Shown: positions 26,001-34,420 of the stretch, in pieces
Layout: every line of letters begins with the position of its first letter
How positions within the stretch are numbered: the first letter of the stretch is position 1
DNA from: Armatimonadota bacterium
GTDB lineage: Bacteria > Armatimonadota > UBA10988
Reading direction: 5' to 3'
DNA length: 55,123 bases
NCBI GenBank assembly: GCA_016235455.1
Contig: JACRKZ010000037.1
Span: 1 to 55,123 of the forward strand
The notes under the pieces: model-generated
Databases searched by the model: none
The model's input: only the letters and a program-made list of their open reading frames with translations
Told to the model about the DNA's origin: nothing
Position numbers and translations under genes: made by a program

Positions 26001-26503
26001 GCGGTGATCTCGGTCTCGCAGACGAACGCCTCGGCGGCGCGACCAAACACCTTGGTGCTGGTGCGCACGACAGCCATCTTCTGCGCCACGTCGGCCTCGA
26101 CGCTGTCGATGGCGGCCATCACCATGTAGTCCGCACCGAGCGCCTGGGCGATCTTGAGCAGCCCGCCATCGCGCGCATCGGCCCGCAACGGCAGGCGTGC
26201 GCCGACGGTGGTGACCGCCTTGTCCACCGCATCCTGGCCCAGGACCCGGAAGCGCTTGGAGGCCGTGAAGCGCTCATTGAGCGCGGCGGCCGCCCGACTG
26301 CCCAGGTTCTGGATGCTGGAGCCGCTCTGGTTGGTCACCTGCAGCACGGCCAGCGTCGGTCCGCTCGCCACGTCGGCGGCCGGCGCCGCCTTGGGCGCTG
26401 ACGGCTGCGCGGCTGCGGGCGCCGCGATCAGCGTGCACCACAGTGCCGCCGTGACCATCCACGCCACGGATCGCACCCACGGAGCGTGTCGAAACGTCCT
26501 CAT
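23009..26503 (-). CDS. Exported CsgG/TolB-like protein with FN3 domains
   Basis: This 1,164-residue protein has a signal peptide (residues 1-33) and a CsgG/TolB-N-like domain (about 49-280; LAVLQVTNQSGSSIQNLGSR, FRVLGQDAVDKAV, ALGADYMVMAAID). A single membrane segment follows at about 309-331. The rest is beta-sandwich, with clear fibronectin type III modules at about 615-710 (NLAATPGNGQVTLTWTA) and 955-1050 (GLTVTGETDRVVLRW). The large C-terminal part is probably in the periplasm or at the surface. It is the third of three large exported proteins encoded in order on this strand. Function is unknown; cell-envelope assembly or binding is inference. Confidence 0.85.
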   Translation of the reverse strand: MRTFRHAPWVRSVAWMVTAALWCTLIAAPAAAQPSAPKAAPAADVASGPTLAVLQVTNQSGSSIQNLGSRAAAALNERFTASKRFRVLGQDAVDKAVTTVGARLPLRADARDGGLLKIAQALGADYMVMAAIDSVEADVAQKMAVVRTSTKVFGRAAEAFVCETEITALNLDRANSEPLLIDDALEQNALQIAKDVATQLSLRGRVLSTVDFSTLRVQVDQRDYLRPGTLLSVLRNGLKIATLKVKTVSMAEALCEIVERDRPDTTPGVNDVVIVYREATMTPGTGRADYDPGTGQPIPPKVKGHDSGLGTTVIGVLAGVAAVAAGWFLLSNSKDIRADARTPKLVAPVNNATVTVDSSSKLTTPFSFVSTTTIYTDQHMLQVASDPQFQNVQIIKTVAGSTQASSTSSTTSGDANAPKSTYTYTPDTTSAFLSGGTYYWRVVAVSGQKSYPSATYTLLVNQAGSGGNTGGVLRSPDTVTALAGNANVEVQWTPVTGAAYYHVMRRLLTPRAANSVTPGRLSQPSGGSSAWLRSEGRRVPRTARSSRDLGLTRQTDASLAGFSELTKVGPTVLSFSDSGVSNGTEYQYVVLSEDGRGQITPLVQAQSTSYVRVTPLATRPPAVPTNLAATPGNGQVTLTWTANTESDLAGYQVFRATSANGNFVDVTSNLVTDDGSPASQKLSAGPGDVSVVDTGITNGVSVYYRIRAVQMTTLVNSVARGGLTSALSDAVTATPSTSPPQELQVVQPPNGSTIDADRPQLTWRGVSGATEYTVQVATDANFTQNLAQTTSTSTDMIYPVALPALTSGTTYYLRVGVYDTNLQALRFGQTSSFTQGTVARYATTVLTTQGGTPFNGAKLSIDGVEQSDLTPAQVIMVPKSDGSAYTLGATFNDINGTRYTGTASYRPGVDAATVTIDIVASGVAPSIPTGLTVTGETDRVVLRWNPDPGLGQAGVVTAQRYSIQRRANTAEGQFTEIAIVTGPTVTTPASAAQLIYPDVNVTLGTRYFYRLVAISAANVQSVPSVTADGVAGVGVVQVITPQNNQSFSGLVTNAGQAWTSVIEFGWIKVPSAVRYVFEIGYDSALHNLLEGGNKLIAQSDLPSTTVTLGSDAPTGFVWTDNGTADMQTLYWRVVAVDDQNRILNQTEARRVFVDPPGLIVVPTN

Positions 26504-26541
26504 GCTCGGCCTCTACTTTCCTCAGTTCGCTACCCGAGCGC

Positions 26542-26547
26542 AGTATA
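26542..26547 (-). promoter_or_regulatory. Possible -10 element for the FN3 protein gene
   Basis: On the minus strand TATACT lies about 38 bases before the ATG, but no convincing -35 is found at normal spacing. GAGGAAAG follows as a good ribosome binding site. Confidence 0.3.
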
Positions 26548-26575
26548 GCACCACGCTACGGGGTCGCGCCACCGC

Positions 26576-26600
26576 GTGGGCAGCCCGTCGGCCTGCCCAC
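26576..26600 (-). terminator. Small hairpin after the beta-propeller gene
   Basis: GTGGGCAG (26576-26583) is perfectly inverted at 26593-26600 with a nine-base loop, about 65 bases past the propeller gene stop. It has no T-run, so confidence is low. Confidence 0.3.
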
Positions 26601-26665
26601 CGCCCTGCGCGGATCGCGCGCCGTCGCAACCGCGACATGACGCGCCTACCCCAGTTGTCGGACAA

Positions 26666-28732
26666 TCAGCGAGGCGTCGGGTTCTCGGCTGTGCGTCGAT
26701 ACACGCTGACCCCGCCTCGCCCGGAAAACCATACCGCCGTGCGCGTGGGCACAATCTCCCGCACGCCCGGCACCAGACCCGTGCGCCGCGGATAGACGCG
26801 CCACACGGGTTCTGCCTCCCGCAGCTCCAGCCGCGCGATATGCCGGCTGGACGCCATCCATACATAGTACGGTTCAAACGGATCCGTGGCTAGTGCCGTG
26901 CACGGCTCGTCCTGCAACTCTTCCGGCCAGCGCAACGTGTCCCAGGTCGCCGAGCGCCGGTCGAACCGGCACAACGCCGCATCGGCGGCCACCCACACGG
27001 CCGTGGGTCCGACGCTGACCCGGCGCGGCTCGCCCAGATCCCGCACGTTGTCAGTATTCCACACAGACAGCGAGCTGTCCTGCTTGCGGAATTGGCAGAC
27101 CGAGTCCAGGGTCACGAACCAGGCGCACTCCACGTCGACGGCCAGGTCGCGGATCAGGCGGCCCTCACGCTCGGCCTTGGTGGCATCGCGCGGCAGCAGC
27201 CAGTCGCCGCCCATGGCCTGCATGTGGTTGCTCTGCCGATCATGGCGCACGGCGCCGTGGGCCGTCACGATCCACATGTCGCCGTTGGTGGTGTCCGGCA
27301 CCAGTCGCGGCCAGGTGCGCTCGTCCAGGCTGGCGTCGTCGGCGATCTGCACCGCCCAGCGTACATCCAACTGCGGCGACGTATGCACCACGCGCTTGGG
27401 CCCGACGAACCACACGCCCCGTTCGGTGGCGGCCACGCCCGTCCAATCGTCACCGCGGAGCTGCTCGTTGTCCTGAGCGAAGGCCGTGCTCCAGACATCC
27501 TCGCGCGTGTCGTACATGGCCAGACCATCGGCCCCGGCCAGATACACATAGCGATCGCGCACGGCCAGGTCGCGGATGTGGGTCGGCTTGCCATCGCGCG
27601 GCGCGAGGCGGTCCCAGCGCTCGGTAGCCAGGTTGTAGCGCGCCAGGCCGGCCTCGCGGAAACCGACGTAGCCAGCCTCCTGACCCGCCGCCAGGGCCGT
27701 CACATCGCCGCTGGGCAAGGCTTCGCGCGGCTGATAGACCTGCCACGTATCATTGAGCGCGCGGTACTCCTGCACGCCGTCGTGCGCGGTGGCGGCCCAC
27801 AGCGAGCCACCTGCCGAGGTCAGCCCGGTCACCGTCCACGGCCCGCGCCGGAAGAACGTCCATTTGCCGCCGCCCTCGGTCTCGGCGCGCAGCAGCCCGG
27901 AGTCGCCGGCCACCCACAGGCTGCCGTCAGCGGTGAGCAGCAGACGGTCGACGCGCGTCATGCCGTACTGTCGACCCAGGCTGGGATAGGTGGCCAACTG
28001 GCCGCTGGCCCGATCGATGCGGGCCAGGCCGTTGCCGCCGCCCGCCAGCCACACATGCCTGGCCGACAGCGCCACGTCGGAGACGGCGTCAACCAGAACC
28101 TCGGAGCGTTCGGTCGCCGACTGGATCGGCCCCCAGGACTCCGTCTGGCGATCGAACTTGGCGAGGCCCCGCTCCGTACCGGCCCACACCGCTTGCGAGT
28201 CGGCGGCCAGGCACAGGACGCGGGCGCTGGGCAGGCCATCCGCCTCGGACCACGAGCGCCACTCCTGGCGCATGGGACTGAAGCGGGCCACGCCGCCGCC
28301 CAGCGTGGCGGCCCACACGTCGGTGCCATCCCAGATCAGCCGGGTCGGGTCGTAGGCGGGGAACTTGGCCGCCTGGCCGTAATGGGTCCAGGTGGCGGTC
28401 TCGAGGTCGTAGCGGCCCACGGTGCCGCCGGCGGCGCCGGCCCACAGGCACTTGCTGCCGAAGGCGGCGGCGGTGATGATGGGCCCGGGCAGGTCGTCCT
28501 CAATGGTCAGTTCGGTGATCTTGACGCCGTCACCGTTGGGCGAGTACGTGCGCAGCCCGGCCCCGGTGCCGATCCAGGCCTCGTCGCCCTGGCCGACCGC
28601 CGCGTAGCAGTCGCCGCCGTAGTAGAAGCTCTGCCACGGCCGGCTTACCGCGCCGGCGCCGGTGCTCGCGACGATCGCCGCCGCCATCGCCGCCGCCGCC
28701 AGACGCCCCCATCGCCCGCCTGCCAACCGCAT
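26666..28732 (-). CDS. Secreted beta-propeller protein
   Basis: The 688-residue protein has a signal peptide (to about residue 28, ending GAGAVS) and a long series of WxGT/VWAAT-type repeats: AWIGTGAGLRTY, LWAGAAGGTVGRY, VWAATLGGGVARF, VWAGTERGLAKF, LWVAGDSGLLRA and WFSGRGGVSVY. These match the propeller seen in the sensor domains of two-component regulators, but no kinase follows, so it is a stand-alone propeller. Enough repeats are present for two propellers. The ATG follows GGTAAGGA. It lies between the FN3 and LysM proteins on the same strand. The ligand is unknown. Confidence 0.85.
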   Translation of the reverse strand: MRLAGGRWGRLAAAAMAAAIVASTGAGAVSRPWQSFYYGGDCYAAVGQGDEAWIGTGAGLRTYSPNGDGVKITELTIEDDLPGPIITAAAFGSKCLWAGAAGGTVGRYDLETATWTHYGQAAKFPAYDPTRLIWDGTDVWAATLGGGVARFSPMRQEWRSWSEADGLPSARVLCLAADSQAVWAGTERGLAKFDRQTESWGPIQSATERSEVLVDAVSDVALSARHVWLAGGGNGLARIDRASGQLATYPSLGRQYGMTRVDRLLLTADGSLWVAGDSGLLRAETEGGGKWTFFRRGPWTVTGLTSAGGSLWAATAHDGVQEYRALNDTWQVYQPREALPSGDVTALAAGQEAGYVGFREAGLARYNLATERWDRLAPRDGKPTHIRDLAVRDRYVYLAGADGLAMYDTREDVWSTAFAQDNEQLRGDDWTGVAATERGVWFVGPKRVVHTSPQLDVRWAVQIADDASLDERTWPRLVPDTTNGDMWIVTAHGAVRHDRQSNHMQAMGGDWLLPRDATKAEREGRLIRDLAVDVECAWFVTLDSVCQFRKQDSSLSVWNTDNVRDLGEPRRVSVGPTAVWVAADAALCRFDRRSATWDTLRWPEELQDEPCTALATDPFEPYYVWMASSRHIARLELREAEPVWRVYPRRTGLVPGVREIVPTRTAVWFSGRGGVSVYRRTAENPTPR

Positions 28733-28868
28733 TCCTTACCACCCGCTCGGTCTGTTCAAGGCCGGCCGCCCGCCTCTATAACCGGACCGGGGCTGACCGC
28801 TCCTCGCGCCGTTGCGATGCGGTGCGAGCGCGACCAACCCCGGTGCCTGCGATCTGTTCGCGCCGCCC

Positions 28869-30854
28869 CTAGTCGTTGGAGCGGATGAGGATGTTGCCCG
28901 AGTCGGGATCCATGTCGATGGTCACGTCGAACGCCTCGCTGATGAAGCGGGCCGGCACCATGGTGCGGTCGCCTTCCAGGTAAGCTGCCAGGTCCATCAG
29001 GATCCGCTCGTTGCCCAGGCGCGCCTCGCGGCTGCCCACCGTGATGGTCAGGATGCCGCGCTTGCCGGTATTGGCCGAGACCGTCTGGCTCGGGCCAATC
29101 CAGCTCACCGAACCGCCCATGCCCTCGACCACGAAGCGCAGGGGCGCCGTGGCCACACCGTGGTGGTGCTGCAGCGGAGCAACATCGGTGTGCACCGTGA
29201 CACCGTTGATGCTCAGGTCGCCGCGCGGAACCACCAGGCGCTGGCCGATGGCCAGCGGGCTCTTGGGGCTCAAACGGTTGAGGCGGCGCAAGTCTTCGAC
29301 GCTGACGCCGAATTTGCGCGAGATGGCCGCCAGCGTATCGCCCTTGGCCACCAGATGCATCTTGGCCATGGCCGGGCCCACCTGGGGCCGGCTGACCACG
29401 CGCTCGACACGGGTACCCGACGGCAGCGCCACGTGCGGCGTCTGCTCGCCGGCGCCCAGCCCTTCGGCCGGAGGCGCCAGGCGGGTCGGCACCACACTGC
29501 GGCTGACGCCGCTGGAAGTGGCGGCCAGCGTGCGGCCGGTGCGCGCGACGGTGCTCGGCACCCGCGGCACGGACACGCCCACGGTGGGCGCGACCGGTCC
29601 GAGCGCCGGTCCGAGGTGCGGCGCCACCGCCACCGCGGCGGAGCCCTGCGAGTCGGTGGTGCGCGACGGCTCGATGCGCCCGTCACCCAGCGGCAGGCCG
29701 GGGCGCGAGACCGTCGCGTTCAGCGAGAAGCCTTCGGGCATGTACAGCACGCTGTCCACGGGGGCCAGGGCCGGAGCCGCACCCAGGCCAACGCGAGCGG
29801 CAGGCAACGTCACGCTTGGCGCGGCCGGCTGCGGACCAACGTAGGTCGGCCGACCCACGCCCACCGCGGCGGCCGGGACCGGCACCGCGCCAGCCGTGCC
29901 CATGACGTGCAGGTCGGCACCGGGCATGGCCAGCGGGCCACCGCTCTGGACGCTGCCCGCGATCTGCGCCGTCGGGTTACCGAGAGCCGCTGCGCCTTCG
30001 ACGCGCGGCGTACCCGCGGTCTCGACCGTGCCGGGCGCGCCCGTCACCAGCGCCGCCTCGGGCACCGTCTTGACCACCGGCGCCAGAGGCCGAGTGATGG
30101 TCGGAGCGGTCGGCGCCTTGGTGTAGGCGGGATCGAACCTGGCCTCGAACGGGCCAATCTCCTCGCGGGACTGGTCGGGCCGGATGACCGAAGCGCGGAC
30201 GATGATCGGGGCGCCCACCATGGCGGCGGTCGGCCGGAGAACGTCCTGGTACGGCGGACGGTTCATCATGGCCTTCATCTTGTCGTTGACGTAGATGATC
30301 ACCCACTGCGCGCCGACGGTCGGGTCGGGCACCACACGGATCAGCGCGTCGCCGGTGATGATACCGGTCGGCGCGCCACCCTTGTCGAGCACGTCCAGCC
30401 GGCTACCGACCGCGGGCGCAGGGCCGGCGGCGTTGCGCACGAAGACGAAGGTCTGGTAGCTGCGCGTGCGGCCCTCGCGGTCGGACACCACGGCCTCGAT
30501 GATGTGTCGGCCGTCGGCCACGTCGCGCGTGTCCCAGGTGTAGCTGACGTTGCGGTCCTCGGGCTTGAGATCAAACATGATCTTGGCCGCGCCGTCGATC
30601 AGCACATCCACCTTGGCCAGCGGCACGCCGTCGCCGGCGGGCTTGAAGGTCACGTCGATCGGCTTCTCGCCGGAGACGGCGCTGCCCTGATCGATGGAGT
30701 TGATGCTGAGCAACGGCCGCGCGCCGTCGGCCACCGGCGCGTCGCCAGGACCGGGCGCGGCGTCCGGGGCCGCAATGATGACGGGGCTCTGAGCCCATAC
30801 GACCACCGGCAGCGCCATGGCCGCCAAGAGAACCCACACCTTAGGGCGTGTCAT
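28869..30854 (-). CDS. Exported protein with LysM and copper-amine-oxidase-N domains
   Basis: The 661-residue protein has a signal peptide (ALPVVVWA, to about residue 22) and an Ig-like region with DGRHIIEAVVSDREG (about 55-130). A long Pro/Ala/Val-rich low-complexity linker (about 200-490) follows. Then come one LysM module (about 500-544; AKGDTLAAISRKFGVSVEDL), which binds peptidoglycan-type glycans, and a C-terminal copper-amine-oxidase N-terminal-like domain (about 550-660; RTMVPARFISEAF). Despite that name, this last domain is a wall or stalk module and not catalytic. The ATG at 30854 is set by GGGGAGG. A near-consensus promoter lies upstream. A cell-wall structural role is inferred. Confidence 0.88.
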   Translation of the reverse strand: MTRPKVWVLLAAMALPVVVWAQSPVIIAAPDAAPGPGDAPVADGARPLLSINSIDQGSAVSGEKPIDVTFKPAGDGVPLAKVDVLIDGAAKIMFDLKPEDRNVSYTWDTRDVADGRHIIEAVVSDREGRTRSYQTFVFVRNAAGPAPAVGSRLDVLDKGGAPTGIITGDALIRVVPDPTVGAQWVIIYVNDKMKAMMNRPPYQDVLRPTAAMVGAPIIVRASVIRPDQSREEIGPFEARFDPAYTKAPTAPTITRPLAPVVKTVPEAALVTGAPGTVETAGTPRVEGAAALGNPTAQIAGSVQSGGPLAMPGADLHVMGTAGAVPVPAAAVGVGRPTYVGPQPAAPSVTLPAARVGLGAAPALAPVDSVLYMPEGFSLNATVSRPGLPLGDGRIEPSRTTDSQGSAAVAVAPHLGPALGPVAPTVGVSVPRVPSTVARTGRTLAATSSGVSRSVVPTRLAPPAEGLGAGEQTPHVALPSGTRVERVVSRPQVGPAMAKMHLVAKGDTLAAISRKFGVSVEDLRRLNRLSPKSPLAIGQRLVVPRGDLSINGVTVHTDVAPLQHHHGVATAPLRFVVEGMGGSVSWIGPSQTVSANTGKRGILTITVGSREARLGNERILMDLAAYLEGDRTMVPARFISEAFDVTIDMDPDSGNILIRSND

Positions 30855-30924
30855 GGGTCCGTACCTCCCCAGTGCCACACCGAGCCGCTGCCCGGCAGGC
30901 CGTCCGATTCCAGACTGTCGATGC

Positions 30925-30953
30925 AGTCTACCAAACCGCCACACGCGTGTCAA
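30925..30953 (-). promoter_or_regulatory. Strong sigma70-type promoter for the LysM protein gene
   Basis: On the minus strand a perfect TTGACA (30948-30953) and TAGACT (30925-30930, 4 of 6) are separated by exactly 17 bases. Transcription would start near 30918, giving a leader of about 64 bases. This is the best promoter match in the window. Confidence 0.75.
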
Positions 30954-30995
30954 ATCGAGTCACATCTCACTTTGGCTCACCGTCGGCCGGTGTTT

Positions 30996-31775
30996 TCAAG
31001 CGCCACCCAGCTCGCTGCGCGGCGTGCCCAGCGGCGCGTTGGTCAGGTCCAGCTCAAACGTCTCCACGGCATTGCGGAACAGGATGCGCTCGCGGTCGCG
31101 GTCTTCGATGGCGGCGTCGCGCATCATACCCAGCACGTACATGGGATGCAGGGTTGGGAAGTGGCTGCCGAACATGACCCGGCGCGGGCCCACCGCGGCC
31201 ACCGCGTCCGCCACCTTGTCGCAATCGGCGTCGAGACTGCCGATCTCGAGGATGGTGTTCAACTGCTGCTCGCAGGCGCCGATGGCGGACTCCCAGTGCT
31301 CGCCGCCCATGCCCAGCAGCACGAACTTGAGCGCGTGGAACTCCTTGGCCAGCAGCACCGTATCGCGCACATCGGCCTCGCTCTGGGTCTCGACGAGCAC
31401 CGGTCGGCCATAGCGCCGGGCGGCGTTGAGGATGGCGCGCAGGCCCTCGGAGAAGAGCCGCGGCCCGGCCGAGGCGCGGGCCACCTTGACCCCCCGGAAG
31501 AGCGTGCCGCTCAAGCGCCGACGCAGTTCCTCGGCCGACTCATTGGGGTAGCTGGGGTTGACCGTGGCCAGGCCAAAGACGTTCACGCGGCCTTCGAGCG
31601 CCTGCTGCACCTGCTCGTTGCCGCGGCGGAAGTCACCGGTGGCGGCGCGTCCGCTGGCCAGTAGCGCGGCGTTGATCTTGGAGGCCGTGAGCACCCGCTG
31701 GATCTCCTGCAGGTTGCCCTGGCGCACCGATTCCGGCGGCGCGCCGAGGTAGGCGTGGATGTCGATGACGGGCAT
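30996..31775 (-). CDS. Amidohydrolase-2-like protein, degenerate metal motif (copy 2)
   Basis: The 259-residue protein has the amidohydrolase_2 TIM-barrel pattern: an N-terminal strand with a DIHAYLG motif, GVKVARA, PVLVETQ, and a late FGSHFPTLHP followed by ILFRNAVETF. The usual D-x-H-x-H metal motif has Tyr in place of the second His, so metal binding may be altered or lost. The ATG begins one base after the stop of the upstream paralog (TGAGATG), so the pair is surely co-translated. Substrate is unknown. A decarboxylase-like or non-catalytic partner role are alternatives. Confidence 0.8.
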   Translation of the reverse strand: MPVIDIHAYLGAPPESVRQGNLQEIQRVLTASKINAALLASGRAATGDFRRGNEQVQQALEGRVNVFGLATVNPSYPNESAEELRRRLSGTLFRGVKVARASAGPRLFSEGLRAILNAARRYGRPVLVETQSEADVRDTVLLAKEFHALKFVLLGMGGEHWESAIGACEQQLNTILEIGSLDADCDKVADAVAAVGPRRVMFGSHFPTLHPMYVLGMMRDAAIEDRDRERILFRNAVETFELDLTNAPLGTPRSELGGA

Positions 31776-31776
31776 C

Positions 31777-32505
31777 TCAGCTTCCTTCCGCGAGCAGCCG
31801 CTCGATGTTGGCGCCCATCACCAGCGCGCGCTGGTCGTCGGCCAGGGGCGCGGTCTCCACCGCCAGCCGGGAGCTGGAGACATACTGCAGCGGGCTGGCC
31901 GTGCCAAACACCAGCCGCTCGAAGCCGAACCGCCGGCCGAGCGCGACGAGCACTTCGGGGTCGGCCAGGCGCCGCGTCTCGACCAGCACGTGCTTAGCCT
32001 CATCGAGCAGGGCCAGCAACTCGCCCATGAGCGCGCCGGACACACCGAGCAGAATGGTGGTCAGGCCGAACTCCGCGGTGCGCTTGGCCACGCGCGTTGG
32101 CGCGCCGGGCGCCGAAGCGTCGAGCATCAGCACCGCGCCGGCCTCCTTGAGGCCGCGGAGCACCGCGTCGGCGTGGGCCGAGTCCAGGCTCCAGTCCTGC
32201 AGTTCGGGGAACAGACGCCAGGCCTTCACGCCCTGGTCGCGGCGCTTCTTGATCTCGTCGAGCGTGCCCATGAAGCGGCGCGGGTCCACCGTGCCCACGG
32301 GCGCCAGCAGATCGCCGGCGCGGGAGCAGATGTCCATCGTCTCGTCGTTGCCCGCGGCGAAATCGGCGAAGATGCCGTGCGTCGACAGCGTCAGCGCGCG
32401 GTCGATGCCGTGCGTGCGCAGCGTGCGCACCAGCGTTTCGGGCGAAATGTCCGCCCGCCTCAGTGGCCAGAAGCCAAAGAGCGTATGTGCGTCGACAATG
32501 CTCAA
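31777..32505 (-). CDS. Amidohydrolase-2-like protein, degenerate metal motif (copy 1)
   Basis: This 242-residue paralog of the next gene has the same layout: DAHTLFG at the start, LAPVGTVDPRRF, VKAWRLFPEL, VLVETRRL, FGTASPLQY and a terminal NIERLL. Leu replaces the second His of D-x-H-x-H. The start is TTG at 32505 with only a weak GGGG upstream. It is directly coupled to the second copy. Because both copies lack the same ligand, they may form a heterodimer or bind metal differently; this is inference. Confidence 0.78.
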   Translation of the reverse strand: MSIVDAHTLFGFWPLRRADISPETLVRTLRTHGIDRALTLSTHGIFADFAAGNDETMDICSRAGDLLAPVGTVDPRRFMGTLDEIKKRRDQGVKAWRLFPELQDWSLDSAHADAVLRGLKEAGAVLMLDASAPGAPTRVAKRTAEFGLTTILLGVSGALMGELLALLDEAKHVLVETRRLADPEVLVALGRRFGFERLVFGTASPLQYVSSSRLAVETAPLADDQRALVMGANIERLLAEGS

Positions 32506-32595
32506 CGTGGTACCCCGCTCGCCGGGCGACCTTCGCCGCCCTTGATCGCTTTCCTGCTCGACAGCCGGAATGGTCCGAACGTTAGAGTGGTGGTC

Positions 32596-33330
32596 TCAGC
32601 CCGAGGTTGCGAGTTCGGCCTCAAGGACCGCCAAGGCCGCCGCCGCCGCCGCCTGCTCGGCTTCCTTCTTGCTGTTGCCAAAGCCGGCGGCCAGCAGTCG
32701 CTCGCACAGCAGCACTTCCACCGAGAAGCTGCGTTCGTGGGCGGGGCCGCTGACCTCCAGCACGCGGTACTCGGGACCGGCGCGGAAACGATCCTGGGTC
32801 AGCTCCTGCAACTCGCCCTTGTAGTTGCGCCGACGCTGGGCCATGGCGTCGGCGATCTGCGGTTCCAGCACGCGCAACGCGCAGTCGCGCGCCACCTGCC
32901 AGCCGCCATCGACGAACACCGCGCCCAGCACGGCTTCGAGCGTGCTGGCCAGCACCGAATCGCGCGAGCGCCCGCGTGAGCGGTCGGCGGAGCGACTCAT
33001 GACCACGGCGCGGCCCAGGCCCATGGCCGCCGCGGCCTGCGCCAGCGTGGCACCGCGCACGATGAACGAACGGGTGGTGGTCAGTCCGCCCTCATCGTGA
33101 CTGGGCAGGTGCTCATAGAGGTAGGCGCTGATGGCCAGTTCGATAACCGCGTCGCCGAGGAACTCCAGACGCTCGTTGCTCAACAGGGGATCGGTACCCA
33201 GTTCGCGCGCCAGCGAGGGGTGGCTGAGTGCGGTCTCCAGCAGCCGTTCATCACGAAAGGTGTAGCCCAGACACTCGCTGAGCCGCTCCCGCGCGCCGCG
33301 ATCGCCCGGCGAGACAATGGCAGAATCCAT
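32596..33330 (-). CDS. rnc: Ribonuclease III
   Basis: RNase III cuts double-stranded RNA in rRNA maturation and mRNA decay. The signature ERLEFLGDAV (residues 53-62) holds one catalytic set (E53, E56, D60). The second set is SVLASTLEAVLGAVFVDGG, where Glu is kept but the Asp of the common LAD-x-x-EA form is Ser. A C-terminal double-stranded RNA binding domain follows (residues of about 165-240). The length of 244 residues is normal. I chose the ATG at 33330; the longer frame to 33435 has no start signal. There is no ribosome binding site, but a -10 element lies seven bases upstream, which fits leaderless translation. Confidence 0.95.
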   Translation of the reverse strand: MDSAIVSPGDRGARERLSECLGYTFRDERLLETALSHPSLARELGTDPLLSNERLEFLGDAVIELAISAYLYEHLPSHDEGGLTTTRSFIVRGATLAQAAAAMGLGRAVVMSRSADRSRGRSRDSVLASTLEAVLGAVFVDGGWQVARDCALRVLEPQIADAMAQRRRNYKGELQELTQDRFRAGPEYRVLEVSGPAHERSFSVEVLLCERLLAAGFGNSKKEAEQAAAAAALAVLEAELATSG

Positions 33331-33337
33331 GGGTATT

Positions 33338-33366
33338 AGCGTAGGCGAGCGGGTGCCACGCGTCAA
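33338..33366 (-). promoter_or_regulatory. Promoter placed for leaderless rnc transcription
   Basis: On the minus strand TTGACG (33361-33366, 5 of 6) and TACGCT (33338-33343, 3 of 6) are spaced 17 bases. The -10 ends only seven bases before the rnc ATG, so RNA would start at or next to the start codon. Confidence 0.55.
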
Positions 33367-33435
33367 GGTCGGGCCATTGAGCGGCGCGCGGCTGTGCCGC
33401 CGGACCGGTCGCGCCTTGACCGGCCTGGCCGGCAC

Positions 33436-34353
33436 TCAGGGGGCTTTCGGCGCGGCCTCGTAGCGGAGCCGGAGGTAGAGCGTGAACTGCACGCACGGCG
33501 CGGTGACCACGGGATTGATGACCGCGTCGTAGCCGTCGGCATCCAGGCCGTTGTAGAAGAACGTGGTGCTCTTGCGCGCGCCGCGCACCGTATAGCGCTG
33601 GCGGTCCGCGCCCGAGCGGACGGTCTCGGATTCCTGGGCCGTGTAGGAGTCGTACAGCTGCGTCGGGCAGTGCACGGCCGACCGCTCGACGATGACCTGC
33701 GGCGGCAGCTGGTAGGTGATGCCAAGCAGGCGCTCGTAGCGCGCGAGCTTGCCCTTGACCACAGCACTGGCACTTTCCATCAGGAGGTCGCGAACACGTT
33801 CCAGGTCCTGCACCACGTAGTCGACCTTGACCAGATCGAAGACCTGGGCGCGCGCCGCGGCCAGGGCCAGCTTGGGTAGCAGCGCCGCGTCGTGGTAGGG
33901 AACAGCAACGTTCTGCCTTAGCTCGAAGCCGGTGAGCTTCTCCTGCAGAATGTCGCCCTGCAACTCGTAGGCGTAGAGTCTGGCCTGGGCCACCCAGTCA
34001 ACGGCCAGGTCGCTCGCGGCCACGCCAAGCGGCCCGAACTCGGTGGCCAGCGCCTCGATCGTCGCCTCGGACCCCGCGGCGCAGAGCGCCGGCGTGGCGC
34101 CCTCCGTGGCCACACTGAACACGGCCACGTAGGCGTCGGCCGGCTGATTGAGCATCACGCTGGCCTCGACGTACGTGCCCGTGGCGCTGGGCGGCAGGTC
34201 ATCCTTGGCGACGCTGCGCAGCGCCTGCTCGCGGCTCTCGGCGCGGGCCTTGGCATTGGACTGCGAGTAGCCGCTGTTGCCGCCCACCTGAGCACAGGCG
34301 GAACCGAGGGTGAGGATGGCGAGCAGCAGCATCGCCGGGGTGCGCTGAACCAT
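33436..34353 (-). CDS. SIMPL (DUF541) domain lipoprotein
   Basis: The 305-residue protein has a lipobox LGSAC (Cys20) and then a SIMPL/DUF541 domain. The N-terminal strand (GTYVEASVMLNQPADAYVAVFSV) and the repeated K/R-rich helices with LAAARAQVFDLV follow the family's pattern. SIMPL proteins are exported and have mostly unknown roles. I chose the ATG at 34353 because AGGAG precedes it; the open frame continues to 34737 only as a shadow. Transcription may start from the weak promoter at 34421-34451. The downstream gene is rnc. Confidence 0.75.
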   Translation of the reverse strand: MVQRTPAMLLLAILTLGSACAQVGGNSGYSQSNAKARAESREQALRSVAKDDLPPSATGTYVEASVMLNQPADAYVAVFSVATEGATPALCAAGSEATIEALATEFGPLGVAASDLAVDWVAQARLYAYELQGDILQEKLTGFELRQNVAVPYHDAALLPKLALAAARAQVFDLVKVDYVVQDLERVRDLLMESASAVVKGKLARYERLLGITYQLPPQVIVERSAVHCPTQLYDSYTAQESETVRSGADRQRYTVRGARKSTTFFYNGLDADGYDAVINPVVTAPCVQFTLYLRLRYEAAPKAP

Positions 34354-34420
34354 GCGAGGCAGCTCCTTGCACGTCGCCGCGCCGGTGCGGATCAGCCGGG
34401 GGCGGGGCGCGCTCACGATC

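Noticed and set aside
28812..31664. 950-residue open frame on the plus strand
   Set aside because: It is antisense to the LysM protein and the amidohydrolase-like gene and crosses their promoter region.
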